A stretch of DNA of 64,000 bases from an uncultured bacterium (GTDB lineage: Bacteria > Bacillota_I > Bacilli_A > RFN20 > CAG-826). Position numbers and translations under genes: made by a program. Below are positions 57,005 to 64,000 of the stretch, piece by piece. The notes under the pieces are model-generated. The model saw only the letters and a list, made by a program, of their open reading frames with translations. It did not search any database and was not told the origin of the DNA. How positions within the stretch are numbered: the first letter of the stretch is position 1; each line of letters starts with the position of its first letter. The DNA is taken from the NCBI GenBank assembly GCA_949284685.1, contig CASDWE010000002.1, forward strand, positions 384,476 through 448,475. Direction: 5' to 3'.

Positions 57005-57977
57005 CAAATATGTAAAAGAACAAGTCGAATTTATTGAAATAGAATTTACATCATCTTTTTTTGTGTGTTTAGCAAATCTTGGAGCTTCCATATACAAAGT
57101 AGAATTATATGGTAAAGATATGGTTGTTTATCCTTTGCATGTTAATGATTTTAAAAAAGAAACAGTTTACTTTGGAAAAACAATTGGTCGCAGCGCAAAT
57201 AGAATAAAAAATTCACTAGCACTTATTAATAATCGTATTTATCATCTTGCAAATAATGAAAACACAACCACCCTACATGGCGGATATTTTGGATTATCAA
57301 CGCAATATTTCAAAAGCCAAATAAAAGAAATTGATCAAGATAATGTATGCATAACTTATTCTTATTTAAGTCATGATCTTGAAAGCGGATATCCAGGCAA
57401 TTTACATTTAGATGTAATTTATGATATTTCTTCAAATGGAGAAATAAAAATAACTTATTCCGCTATTTGTGATAAAGATACTCTTTTAAATTTAACTAAT
57501 CATTGTTATTTTAATCTTGGAGAAAACGATAATAAAAATCTTATTTTGAAATGCAGAAACGATAAATACATTGATGTTGATAATGATTTAATTCCAAAAC
57601 AGTATTGTCCTGTTAATAAATTTTTTGATTTTAATGATGGGTTATCGATTGACAAATATATTGATGAAGACGCTTTGATTAAAAATGGAATAAGAGGGTA
57701 CGATAATCATATTTGTTTTTCTAAACAAAATAGCGGCTATTATGAAATTGAACTATCATCTTCACATTATATTTTGCAGGTTGTTACAAATTTTAATGGT
57801 TTTCAATTATATAGCGATAACAAAATCGACGATATTGTAACTAATTCAAAAAATAAAATAAGAAGAGGGGTAACTTTGGAGTGTCAAGACGATTTATTAG
57901 AAAATCATTTATGGCCAAAAAATAAAATATATGGAAAATATATAATTTATAAATTCATGTATAAGGATAGAAAATGA
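56994..57977 (+). CDS. galM: Galactose mutarotase (aldose 1-epimerase)
   Basis: 327 aa. Motifs of the galactose mutarotase family: GRSANRIKN (about 63-71), the His in TLHGG (about 95-99), LTNHCYFNLG with the catalytic His (about 174-183) and the Glu in VTLECQDD (about 299-306). It converts beta-D-galactose freed by hydrolysis to the alpha form used by galactokinase. The AGGTAGAG before the ATG lies inside the alpha-galactosidase gene. Its stop overlaps the galT start (ATGA). Confidence 0.9.
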   Translation: MKINKYVKEQVEFIEIEFTSSFFVCLANLGASIYKVELYGKDMVVYPLHVNDFKKETVYFGKTIGRSANRIKNSLALINNRIYHLANNENTTTLHGGYFGLSTQYFKSQIKEIDQDNVCITYSYLSHDLESGYPGNLHLDVIYDISSNGEIKITYSAICDKDTLLNLTNHCYFNLGENDNKNLILKCRNDKYIDVDNDLIPKQYCPVNKFFDFNDGLSIDKYIDEDALIKNGIRGYDNHICFSKQNSGYYEIELSSSHYILQVVTNFNGFQLYSDNKIDDIVTNSKNKIRRGVTLECQDDLLENHLWPKNKIYGKYIIYKFMYKDRK

Positions 57978-59452
57978 TTAATATAAGATTAACAATTATA
58001 AAATTATTAAATTATGCTTTAAAATATTTAGATTTAAGAAAGGAAGACCTTGTATATTTTTATAATGTGTTATCTAATATTCTTCAAATAGATATTAATG
58101 AATACGATTTTAAAAAAATAAATATAAAACAAGATGATTTATACACAATAATTGATGATTTAAATGATTATATAAATGCAAAAAAACTTGATATAATTTT
58201 CGATGAAATTTTATCTATGTTAACGCCAACTCCATCATCTGTTATTGATAAATATAACGATTTAAGTATCAAAAGCAAAAAATGTGCTTTTGATTATTTA
58301 TATCATTTGCAAATAAACAATAATTATATTAAAAAAAGGGATATTCAAAAAAATATTGTTATTAAAGATAATTTAACTAACTTAAATCTTGTTGTAACAA
58401 TAAATTTATCTAAACCAGAAAAAAGTAATAAAGATATTGTTAAATCTTTAAATATTAGTAATGATTCATATCCAAAATGTCCTCTTTGTTATGAAAATGT
58501 TGGATATTTTAATAAGTCTAAATCTATTTTTAAAAAAGATTTAAGAGTGGTGCCGCTACGCTTAAATAATAGTGATTGGTTTATGCAATTTTCACCATAT
58601 AGTTATTTTTATCAGCATATTGTCGTCATAAAAAAAGAACACGTTCCAATGGCAGTGGATAAAAATAATATTTCAGCACTATTAGATTTTGCAAAGATGT
58701 ACAAATTTTTATTTATAGGTTCTAATGCTGATATACCTATCGTTGGTGGATCAATATTAAACCATGAACATTTTCAAGGTGGAAATTATACTATGCCAAT
58801 TATGAAGGCTAAAATAAAAAAATATGATGTATTTTCTAATATAAATAAGCAAATTAAATCTTCGCTTTTATCTTGGCCATGTACTACTTTTAAATTTGTT
58901 AGCAAAAGTAAAAAACAATTAGTGAATTTTATCGATAGTTTCCTTCAATATTATAAAAATTATAGTGATGAAGAAATTAATTTAATTAGTAATAATAATC
59001 ACAACACTATAACAATTATTGCAAGATATATAAATAATCAATTTGAAGTATATGCAATATTAAGAAACAATCGCACTGACGACAAACATCCAAATGGAAT
59101 ATTTCATGTTGATGATGCTATTTCATTTATTAAAAGCGAAGGTATTGGGCTTATAGAAGCGATGGGTTTATTTATACTTCCAGGACGATTAAAAAATCAA
59201 TTAAATGAATGCAAATATATAATTGAAAATCCTTCAAATGAAAGCGAAATTATTGCAAAAAAGCCATATTTAGAGAATTTTAAACCTCTTATTGATTCAA
59301 TTAAAAATAAAAAATATAAAAATATTGAAGAATATTTAATTTATGCCTGCAGAAAAATATTATTTGATATTAATGTTTTTAAATATGATAAAGATGATAT
59401 TCATTTAAATAAATTTATTGATAATTTTTGTAAAGAAAAAATACATAAATAA
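57974..59452 (+). CDS. galT: Galactose-1-phosphate uridylyltransferase, class II
   Basis: 492 aa, the Firmicutes-type GalT. Recognisable blocks: CPLCYENVGYF, a substrate region 'FSPYSYFYQHIVVI', the His-containing active-site motif NHEHFQGG (about 262-269), and HPNGIFHVDDAISFIKS with GIGLIEAMG near 390. It exchanges galactose-1-phosphate with UDP-glucose in the Leloir pathway. Last gene of the operon, with a strong terminator after it. galE is not in the window. Confidence 0.93.
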   Translation: MINIRLTIIKLLNYALKYLDLRKEDLVYFYNVLSNILQIDINEYDFKKINIKQDDLYTIIDDLNDYINAKKLDIIFDEILSMLTPTPSSVIDKYNDLSIKSKKCAFDYLYHLQINNNYIKKRDIQKNIVIKDNLTNLNLVVTINLSKPEKSNKDIVKSLNISNDSYPKCPLCYENVGYFNKSKSIFKKDLRVVPLRLNNSDWFMQFSPYSYFYQHIVVIKKEHVPMAVDKNNISALLDFAKMYKFLFIGSNADIPIVGGSILNHEHFQGGNYTMPIMKAKIKKYDVFSNINKQIKSSLLSWPCTTFKFVSKSKKQLVNFIDSFLQYYKNYSDEEINLISNNNHNTITIIARYINNQFEVYAILRNNRTDDKHPNGIFHVDDAISFIKSEGIGLIEAMGLFILPGRLKNQLNECKYIIENPSNESEIIAKKPYLENFKPLIDSIKNKKYKNIEEYLIYACRKILFDINVFKYDKDDIHLNKFIDNFCKEKIHK

Positions 59453-59474
59453 AAACATGGATGACTCCATGTTT
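59453..59474. terminator. Terminator between galT and the cold-shock gene
   Basis: AAACATGGA and TCCATGTTT form a perfect 9-bp stem with loop TGAC. T-rich sequence follows on the plus strand and an A/T-rich tail on the minus strand, so it can serve both convergent genes. Confidence 0.8.
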
Positions 59475-59485
59475 AGTTAGTTTTG

Positions 59486-59686
59486 TTATTTTACATTTAT
59501 GGCTCTTGGTTTGCCATTATTAGGATCGATTTCTTGATCGTAGGTGACTTCTTGGCCATCTTTTAATGTTCGATGTCCTTCGCCTAAAATGCCAGTATAA
59601 TGAACAAACACATCTTGGCCTGTAGTTTTATCAGTTATAAAGCCAAAACCACGTTTATCATTAAAGAATTTTACAATTCCTTCCAT
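59486..59686 (-). CDS. Cold-shock protein (CspA family)
   Basis: 66 aa, a single cold-shock domain. RNA-binding motifs KRGFGFI (11-17) and VFVHY (26-30). It binds single-stranded nucleic acids and melts RNA structure. Length is typical. Ribosome binding site GAGGT lies 8 nt before the ATG, preceded by a leader of about 55 nt. In other bacteria csp leaders control translation by temperature. Confidence 0.95.
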   Translation of the reverse strand: MEGIVKFFNDKRGFGFITDKTTGQDVFVHYTGILGEGHRTLKDGQEVTYDQEIDPNNGKPRAINVK

Positions 59687-59747
59687 CTATAGCTACCTCA
59701 ACTTTCTGATGTTAATCGGCTTACATGGCCAACAATCACCTTTTCTA

Positions 59748-59756
59748 TTTTATCAC
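59748..59756 (-). promoter_or_regulatory. Extended -10 promoter of the cold-shock gene
   Basis: TGATAAAAT on the minus strand fits an extended -10 (TGnTATAAT type). No good -35 is visible at the usual distance. The start near 59741 gives a leader of about 55 nt containing a small GGC/GCC stem around CATGTAA. Confidence 0.4.
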
Positions 59757-59856
59757 ATTTTAAAATTCAAAAATATATTTTTTATTGATTGGTACTTATT
59801 TTTTTAACTTGCACATAAAAATATTCTTTTAGAATATAATAAAATAAATGTGTTTT

Positions 59857-61053
59857 TTAGTTTATTTTAGTTTGAATAAAATTTTTAAAATTTATCGCAT
59901 CATCAATATTTTCAAATTTTCCAAAAAAATATTCATCACCCATCGCAAGTGCAATTTCTTTGTTATATCTGCCATGTTCAACAAAATTTAATCTGAAATT
60001 ATTGATTATATCTTCTAATGTATATTTATAATTAAATCGATCTTTTCTTGCAACAGAAATAGCGACGTATTTTTTATCAGGCAATTCAAAATCGAGTTTG
60101 TTATTTGCAATTATTTCTGCATAGCAATCATAAAAAGAAGAATTTAAAGCAAGGCTTAATAAATCAGGAGTATTTCCGCCTGGAGGTCGCATATTAACTT
60201 CTAGAGCAATAATTTCTCCTTTATTAGCTAAACCAGGTCGGTCTTGTGTTAATTTAAAAAATTCAATATGAAAACATCGTTTATGAATATTAAAACTTTT
60301 CACAACACGTTTTCCCATATTTAAAAATTCATCATCAAATTTACTTAGTGCATAATAATAATCATCAATATCAAGATTTACAACATCAGCGTTACTGATG
60401 GGAAAATGTTCATTAAAAGAAATAACAACTTCGCTATTATCATCACAAATGCCATCAAAAGAAACTATTTCGCCTTGTAAAAATTCTTCCATAATATATT
60501 GCGTATCTTTTTCTTTACTAAAAAAATTAATTAATTCGTTCTCGTTATTTATAGAATATGATTCGTTTGCACCAACACCCATGTCTGGTTTTACAAATAC
60601 CGGATATCCAACTTCTTTAATAAATTTTTTAGCGTTTTCGATATTGTCCACTAAAATATACCTTGCAACTTTAACGCCAGCATTAATGAAACATTCTTTC
60701 ATTTTAGATTTATATTTGATGTGTTCCATTTCATTTGGCCTTAATCCGTATTTAACATCAAAAATTTCTCTTAATTTAGCGTCTTGCATAAGCCAAAATT
60801 CATTGTTTGATTCTAAATATTCTATTTCGCCGTATTTTTCTTTAAAAAATCTAACAGCTTCTTTAACAGATTCAAAATTACTTAATGACGAAACATAATA
60901 ATATTCAGTAATGTTTTGCTTTAGTTCATCTAATAATGAATAATAAGGACCATCCCCTATACCCAAAACATTAAAACCTTTATTTTTTAAAGCAATAATA
61001 AATTTGTAGTAGACAGTGGGGAAATTAGGAGAAATAAAAATAAAATTTTTCAT
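59857..61053 (-). CDS. ATP-grasp carboxylate ligase-like protein
   Basis: 398 aa. An N-terminal Rossmann-like pre-ATP-grasp domain (NFIFISPNFPTVYYKFIIALKNKG, broken here by helices) is followed by the ATP-grasp core: a lysine in YPVFVKPDMGVGANES (about 150-165), EEFLQGEIVSFDG, and the metal-binding EVNMRPPGG (about 295-303). It should join a carboxylate to an amine or thiol using ATP. Substrate not readable. Encoded with a two-TM protein and the PreTA genes on the minus strand. Confidence 0.8.
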   Translation of the reverse strand: MKNFIFISPNFPTVYYKFIIALKNKGFNVLGIGDGPYYSLLDELKQNITEYYYVSSLSNFESVKEAVRFFKEKYGEIEYLESNNEFWLMQDAKLREIFDVKYGLRPNEMEHIKYKSKMKECFINAGVKVARYILVDNIENAKKFIKEVGYPVFVKPDMGVGANESYSINNENELINFFSKEKDTQYIMEEFLQGEIVSFDGICDDNSEVVISFNEHFPISNADVVNLDIDDYYYALSKFDDEFLNMGKRVVKSFNIHKRCFHIEFFKLTQDRPGLANKGEIIALEVNMRPPGGNTPDLLSLALNSSFYDCYAEIIANNKLDFELPDKKYVAISVARKDRFNYKYTLEDIINNFRLNFVEHGRYNKEIALAMGDEYFFGKFENIDDAINFKNFIQTKIN

Positions 61054-61098
61054 CGGTAATATTATTATGAATAAACGAATTTAAATCAATAAATACAT

Positions 61099-61317
61099 TT
61101 ATTTATTTTTAATAATTCTTACAAAATAGGAAAGAATAGAAAAAATAAAAAATACTATAAAACCAGTTACTATAAACCAATAGTAATTAGGGAATTCACC
61201 ATTTGGGCAAATACTATAACCAACAATTAAAGTTATTCCCATTGATAAAAGACAAACAAAAGAAATCAAAAGTAAAATTTTAGCTTCTTTGTCAAAGAAA
61301 TAATTAGGTTTTTTCAT
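61099..61317 (-). CDS. Small two-TM membrane protein
   Basis: 72 aa with a basic N-terminus (MKKPNYFFDKEAK), two hydrophobic helices (about 14-33 and 45-66) and a basic tail (RIIKNK). No family is recognised. It lies 8 bp after preA and 45 bp before the ATP-grasp gene on the same strand, so it is probably co-transcribed with them. Confidence 0.55.
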   Translation of the reverse strand: MKKPNYFFDKEAKILLLISFVCLLSMGITLIVGYSICPNGEFPNYYWFIVTGFIVFFIFSILSYFVRIIKNK

Positions 61318-61325
61318 TTATAAAT

Positions 61326-62573
61326 TTAGATTATTAAATTTTTAATTTCGCATTTTCTATTATCTTTAACTTTGATTTTCCCTTTTGAAATAGCTAGCAC
61401 AGGGCAAACCAAACTGCATAGCAAACAACCAACGCATTTATCTTCATCACAATGTGGCTTTCTTGTTTTTTCATCAAATTGCATTGCTTGGTGAGCACCA
61501 TCAAAGCAAGATATATAGCATCGGCCGCATCCTATACATTTGTCTTCATCGATGTATGGATAAACAATATAATCGCGATTTAAATTTTCCGCAGGAATGA
61601 TGTTTTTGTTAGCAAGTCCCACTAAATCTTTAAGTTTGTCAACATGTTTATCCTCCATATAATGCATTAATCCATTTTTTAAATCTTCAACGATACGATA
61701 TCCATATTGCATAACAGAAGTGGTCATTTGTAATGTAGAAGATCCTAATAAAATGAATTCCACAGCATCAATCCACGTTTCTATTCCGCCTATACCAGAA
61801 ATCTCAACATCTTTTAATTTGGGATCGCTTTTCATTTGTTGAATAAATCTAAGAGCAACTGGTTTAATAGCTTTGCCAGAATAACCAGATATTGATGATT
61901 TGCCATCAATTATTGGTAAACCAACAAATTTATCAATATCTAAATTGCAAATAGATTTAATAGTATTAATAGCACTTATTCCATCCGCTCCGCCATCTAG
62001 ACAAGCCTTAGCAACTACATTCATATTCGTTATATTTGGTGTCATTTTTGCCATCATTGGAAGTTTGCTACCTCTTTTTACTGCTTGACAATATTTTTTA
62101 CATAATTCAGGATTAGTTCCTACGTCACTCCCCATGGCGTGTGATGTCATTTGCGGGCATGATAAATTCATTTCAATCATGTCAGCGCCAGCTTCTTCGA
62201 CAAGTTTTGCAAGTTCTTCCCAAGTTTTTTCATCGTTTCCCATGATGGAGGCAATTAAAACTTTATTTGGAAATTCGGCTTTTAATTTTTTTAAGTCGTT
62301 TAAATTTTCTTGTAAAGGATGTTCCGCTATTTGTTCCATGTTTTTAAATCCAATAAAATCGGTACATTCTTTATCTAATTTATCAAATCTAGGAGATACT
62401 TCATCTATGTAGTAAGATTCAGGGCCAATTGTTTTAAATACCACCCCGGCAAATCCTACTTCGTATGCTTTTTTACACATTTCATAGCAGTTGCCAACAG
62501 GCGAAGAAGATAAGCAAAATGGATTTTCAAATTTTACATTTAAAAATTCAATACTCAAATCTTTATTAACCAT
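61326..62573 (-). CDS. preA: NAD-dependent dihydropyrimidine dehydrogenase subunit PreA
   Basis: 415 aa. FMN-binding TIM barrel of the dihydroorotate/dihydropyrimidine dehydrogenase type ([40 protein letters not shown]), then two C-terminal [4Fe-4S] motifs [11 protein letters not shown] and [11 protein letters not shown]. With PreT it interconverts uracil/thymine and their dihydro forms. It starts 1 bp after preT. Confidence 0.92.
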   Translation of the reverse strand: MVNKDLSIEFLNVKFENPFCLSSSPVGNCYEMCKKAYEVGFAGVVFKTIGPESYYIDEVSPRFDKLDKECTDFIGFKNMEQIAEHPLQENLNDLKKLKAEFPNKVLIASIMGNDEKTWEELAKLVEEAGADMIEMNLSCPQMTSHAMGSDVGTNPELCKKYCQAVKRGSKLPMMAKMTPNITNMNVVAKACLDGGADGISAINTIKSICNLDIDKFVGLPIIDGKSSISGYSGKAIKPVALRFIQQMKSDPKLKDVEISGIGGIETWIDAVEFILLGSSTLQMTTSVMQYGYRIVEDLKNGLMHYMEDKHVDKLKDLVGLANKNIIPAENLNRDYIVYPYIDEDKCIGCGRCYISCFDGAHQAMQFDEKTRKPHCDEDKCVGCLLCSLVCPVLAISKGKIKVKDNRKCEIKNLII

Positions 62574-62574
62574 A

Positions 62575-63807
62575 CTATTTTCCTCCTAAATATTGTTTTA
62601 TGTAATAAAGTGCTTCTTTTGCACTTTTTACACTTCCTACAACTGTTTTTTCTTTATTCATTGATATATCGCCTATTACGAAAACATTGCTATCATCAAT
62701 TTGATAATTTCTCTTTGTAATTGCTTCGTTTTTATCTATTTTCAAATCTAGATTTTCAACATCGTATGTTTGACCAACAGCAAGTATGATTTTATCAGCG
62801 GTCATGGTTAAATCATATGGCAATCGACGATGTTTAAAATTGACAGTGTTATTATGAACTGATGTTGGAACATATCCATCAATAATTGTCACATCATGTT
62901 TTCTAGCATCTTCTAGTTCTTTTTTAGAAGCCTTAAATTCAAATAATTCTTCATAAACTACCGCTGTTACATTAGTGGATCCTAATATTTTTAATGATGT
63001 GCAAATGTCCATTGATACGTCACCACCGCCAATAACTAAAACATTGTCATCCACCAAAACATTACCGTTGTTTTCTTTGATTCGTTTTAAATAATCAACA
63101 GCGGTTTCGACATATGGATTATCTTTAAACATCTCTAAGATTTTTCCTTTACTATAGCCAACTGCAATCACAACAACATCAAAATATGTTTTTAATTCAT
63201 ACATTGTTATGTCTTTTCCTATTGTTGTATTAGTATGATAATTTAAACCTAAATCAACGATTCTTTGAATTTCATAATCTAAGACTTCATTGCTTAGACG
63301 ATATGCAGGAATTCCATAGCGCAAATATCCACCGAGTTTGCTTTCTTTTTCATACATATCGACCTTATAGCCATCTTTTAATAATAAAGCCGCTAAAGAC
63401 AAACCACTTGGACCCGAACCAACGATTGCGACACGCTTATTATTTTCGACGCCTTTTTTTAAAATTTTCATGTTGGTTTTTTGTTCAAAATCAGTGACAT
63501 ATCTTTGTATATTTCCAATATCGATAGGTTTATCAATGCCACTTCTTAAACAGCCTTTTTGACAATATTTTTCAGTAGGGCATACTCTTGCACATATCGC
63601 ACCTAACGGATTATTTTCTCTTATTGTTTCTGCTGCACCTTTTAAATTATCAAAGCGAACAGAACGAATAAATTTTGCTGGATCGGTACCAGCTGGACAT
63701 TCTTTAGAACAAGGTGCATCATGACATAATAAGCATCTACTTGCTTCTAGTTTTAATGTCTGATAAGAAAAGCCTCCATCTAAACTTTTTAAATACTTGC
63801 TATTCAT
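62575..63807 (-). CDS. preT: NAD-dependent dihydropyrimidine dehydrogenase subunit PreT
   Basis: 410 aa, related to the glutamate synthase small subunit. N-terminal Fe-S ligands [14 protein letters not shown] and [18 protein letters not shown] site [10 protein letters not shown] (about 131-140) and NAD(P) site [10 protein letters not shown]. It feeds electrons from NAD(P)H to PreA. AAGGAG lies 8 nt before the ATG and a TATAAT-like -10 lies about 20 nt further up. A Fe-S/NAD pair with PreA in an operon is the standard arrangement. Confidence 0.92.
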   Translation of the reverse strand: MNSKYLKSLDGGFSYQTLKLEASRCLLCHDAPCSKECPAGTDPAKFIRSVRFDNLKGAAETIRENNPLGAICARVCPTEKYCQKGCLRSGIDKPIDIGNIQRYVTDFEQKTNMKILKKGVENNKRVAIVGSGPSGLSLAALLLKDGYKVDMYEKESKLGGYLRYGIPAYRLSNEVLDYEIQRIVDLGLNYHTNTTIGKDITMYELKTYFDVVVIAVGYSKGKILEMFKDNPYVETAVDYLKRIKENNGNVLVDDNVLVIGGGDVSMDICTSLKILGSTNVTAVVYEELFEFKASKKELEDARKHDVTIIDGYVPTSVHNNTVNFKHRRLPYDLTMTADKIILAVGQTYDVENLDLKIDKNEAITKRNYQIDDSNVFVIGDISMNKEKTVVGSVKSAKEALYYIKQYLGGK

Positions 63808-63881
63808 AACAAAAACTCCTTAGTTAATTATATTTTAACAAATAAGGAGAATTATTTATACAGCGGAATATATATTTCAAA

Positions 63882-64000
63882 TCAATGAAAATAGACGTTG
63901 ATATATTGATATTCATCAAACATATCTAAAATTTCTTGCGTTGGTTCTTCAAATTTATTATAAAGGGACGCTAATACATCATCAGGAACCCATTTTTCTT
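63882..64000 (-). CDS. 3' end of an unidentified gene (partial)
   Basis: The last 38 codons of an open frame running out of the window, ending in TGA: EKWVPDDVLASLYNKFEEPT then QEILDMFDEYQYINVYFH. Codon use fits the genome, so it is probably a real C-terminus, about 75 bp upstream of preT on the same strand. No family can be named from this fragment. Confidence 0.5.
   Translation of the reverse strand, partial: EKWVPDDVLASLYNKFEEPTQEILDMFDEYQYINVYFH

Noticed and set aside
60398..60898. 166-codon plus-strand open frame opposite the ATP-grasp gene
   Set aside because: Antisense shadow of a gene with recognisable ATP-grasp motifs; no start signal.

Overview
The window looks like a chromosomal piece of a low-G+C, Gram-positive-type anaerobe, probably a gut bacterium of the Bacilli/Mollicutes-related lineages (Erysipelotrichales- or RF39-like). 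The taxonomic guess is inference. It rests on very A+T-rich codon use, strong AAAGGAG-type ribosome binding sites, many secreted proteins and lipoproteins rich in BspA-type repeats, InlB-type repeats and bacterial Ig domains, and anaerobic redox proteins (flavodoxin, a rubredoxin-like protein, a flavodoxin-ferredoxin fusion, PreTA). The genetic code is the standard bacterial one: TGA serves as a stop, for example at ATGA junctions, and the genes are full length without read-through.

Layout. 0.1-7.9 kb: an oligopeptide ABC transporter operon (oppBCDF) followed by a membrane-anchored leucine-rich-repeat protein and a lipoprotein. 7.9-11.7 kb (minus): a flippase and two glycosyltransferases for surface polysaccharide. 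11.7-14.5 kb: uracil-DNA glycosylase, then a more G+C-rich acquired island with a Fic-family gene lacking the catalytic histidine, a short transposase-type HTH ORF and decayed sequence. 14.5-18.4 kb: two exported surface proteins, the larger ending in a Hint (intein/Hedgehog-type) domain. 18.6-21.7 kb: an anchored secreted endonuclease I and an SPFH/zinc-ribbon membrane protein. 21.8-28.6 kb: an extracellular starch-degradation operon (type I pullulanase, small lipoprotein, alpha-amylase lipoprotein, starch-binding protein). 28.9-31.3 kb: small redox and phosphoesterase genes including a 40-residue rubredoxin-like protein. 31.4-32.8 kb: a DUF4143-type ATPase preceded by three copies of a 19-bp repeat.

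32.8-43.9 kb (minus) is the most unusual part. Eight almost contiguous genes follow one strong promoter: a TasA/camelysin-like exported protein, a SipW-type signal peptidase, a four-TM McrB-like AAA+ ATPase, a McrC/DUF2357-like zinc-ribbon protein, an ABC ATPase, an ABC permease, a beta-helix surface protein and a repeat-containing lipoprotein. This reads as a dedicated surface-assembly or export system and is my main candidate for an undescribed system. The two exported proteins at 14.5-18.4 kb have similar N-termini and may be further clients of the same peptidase.

44-48.9 kb holds a membrane protein, an SDR-like protein, an EFR1-type flavodoxin-ferredoxin, CTP synthase and a phosphoesterase. 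48.9-59.5 kb is an alpha-glucoside/alpha-galactoside locus: GH13_31 glucosidase, GH1 glycosidase, galactokinase (opposite strand), GPH sugar symporter, GH36 alpha-galactosidase, galM and galT. It imports and cleaves oligosaccharides and feeds galactose into the Leloir pathway; galE is not in the window. 59.5-64 kb (minus): a cold-shock protein, an ATP-grasp ligase, a small membrane protein, the PreT-PreA dihydropyrimidine dehydrogenase and the 3' end of one further gene.
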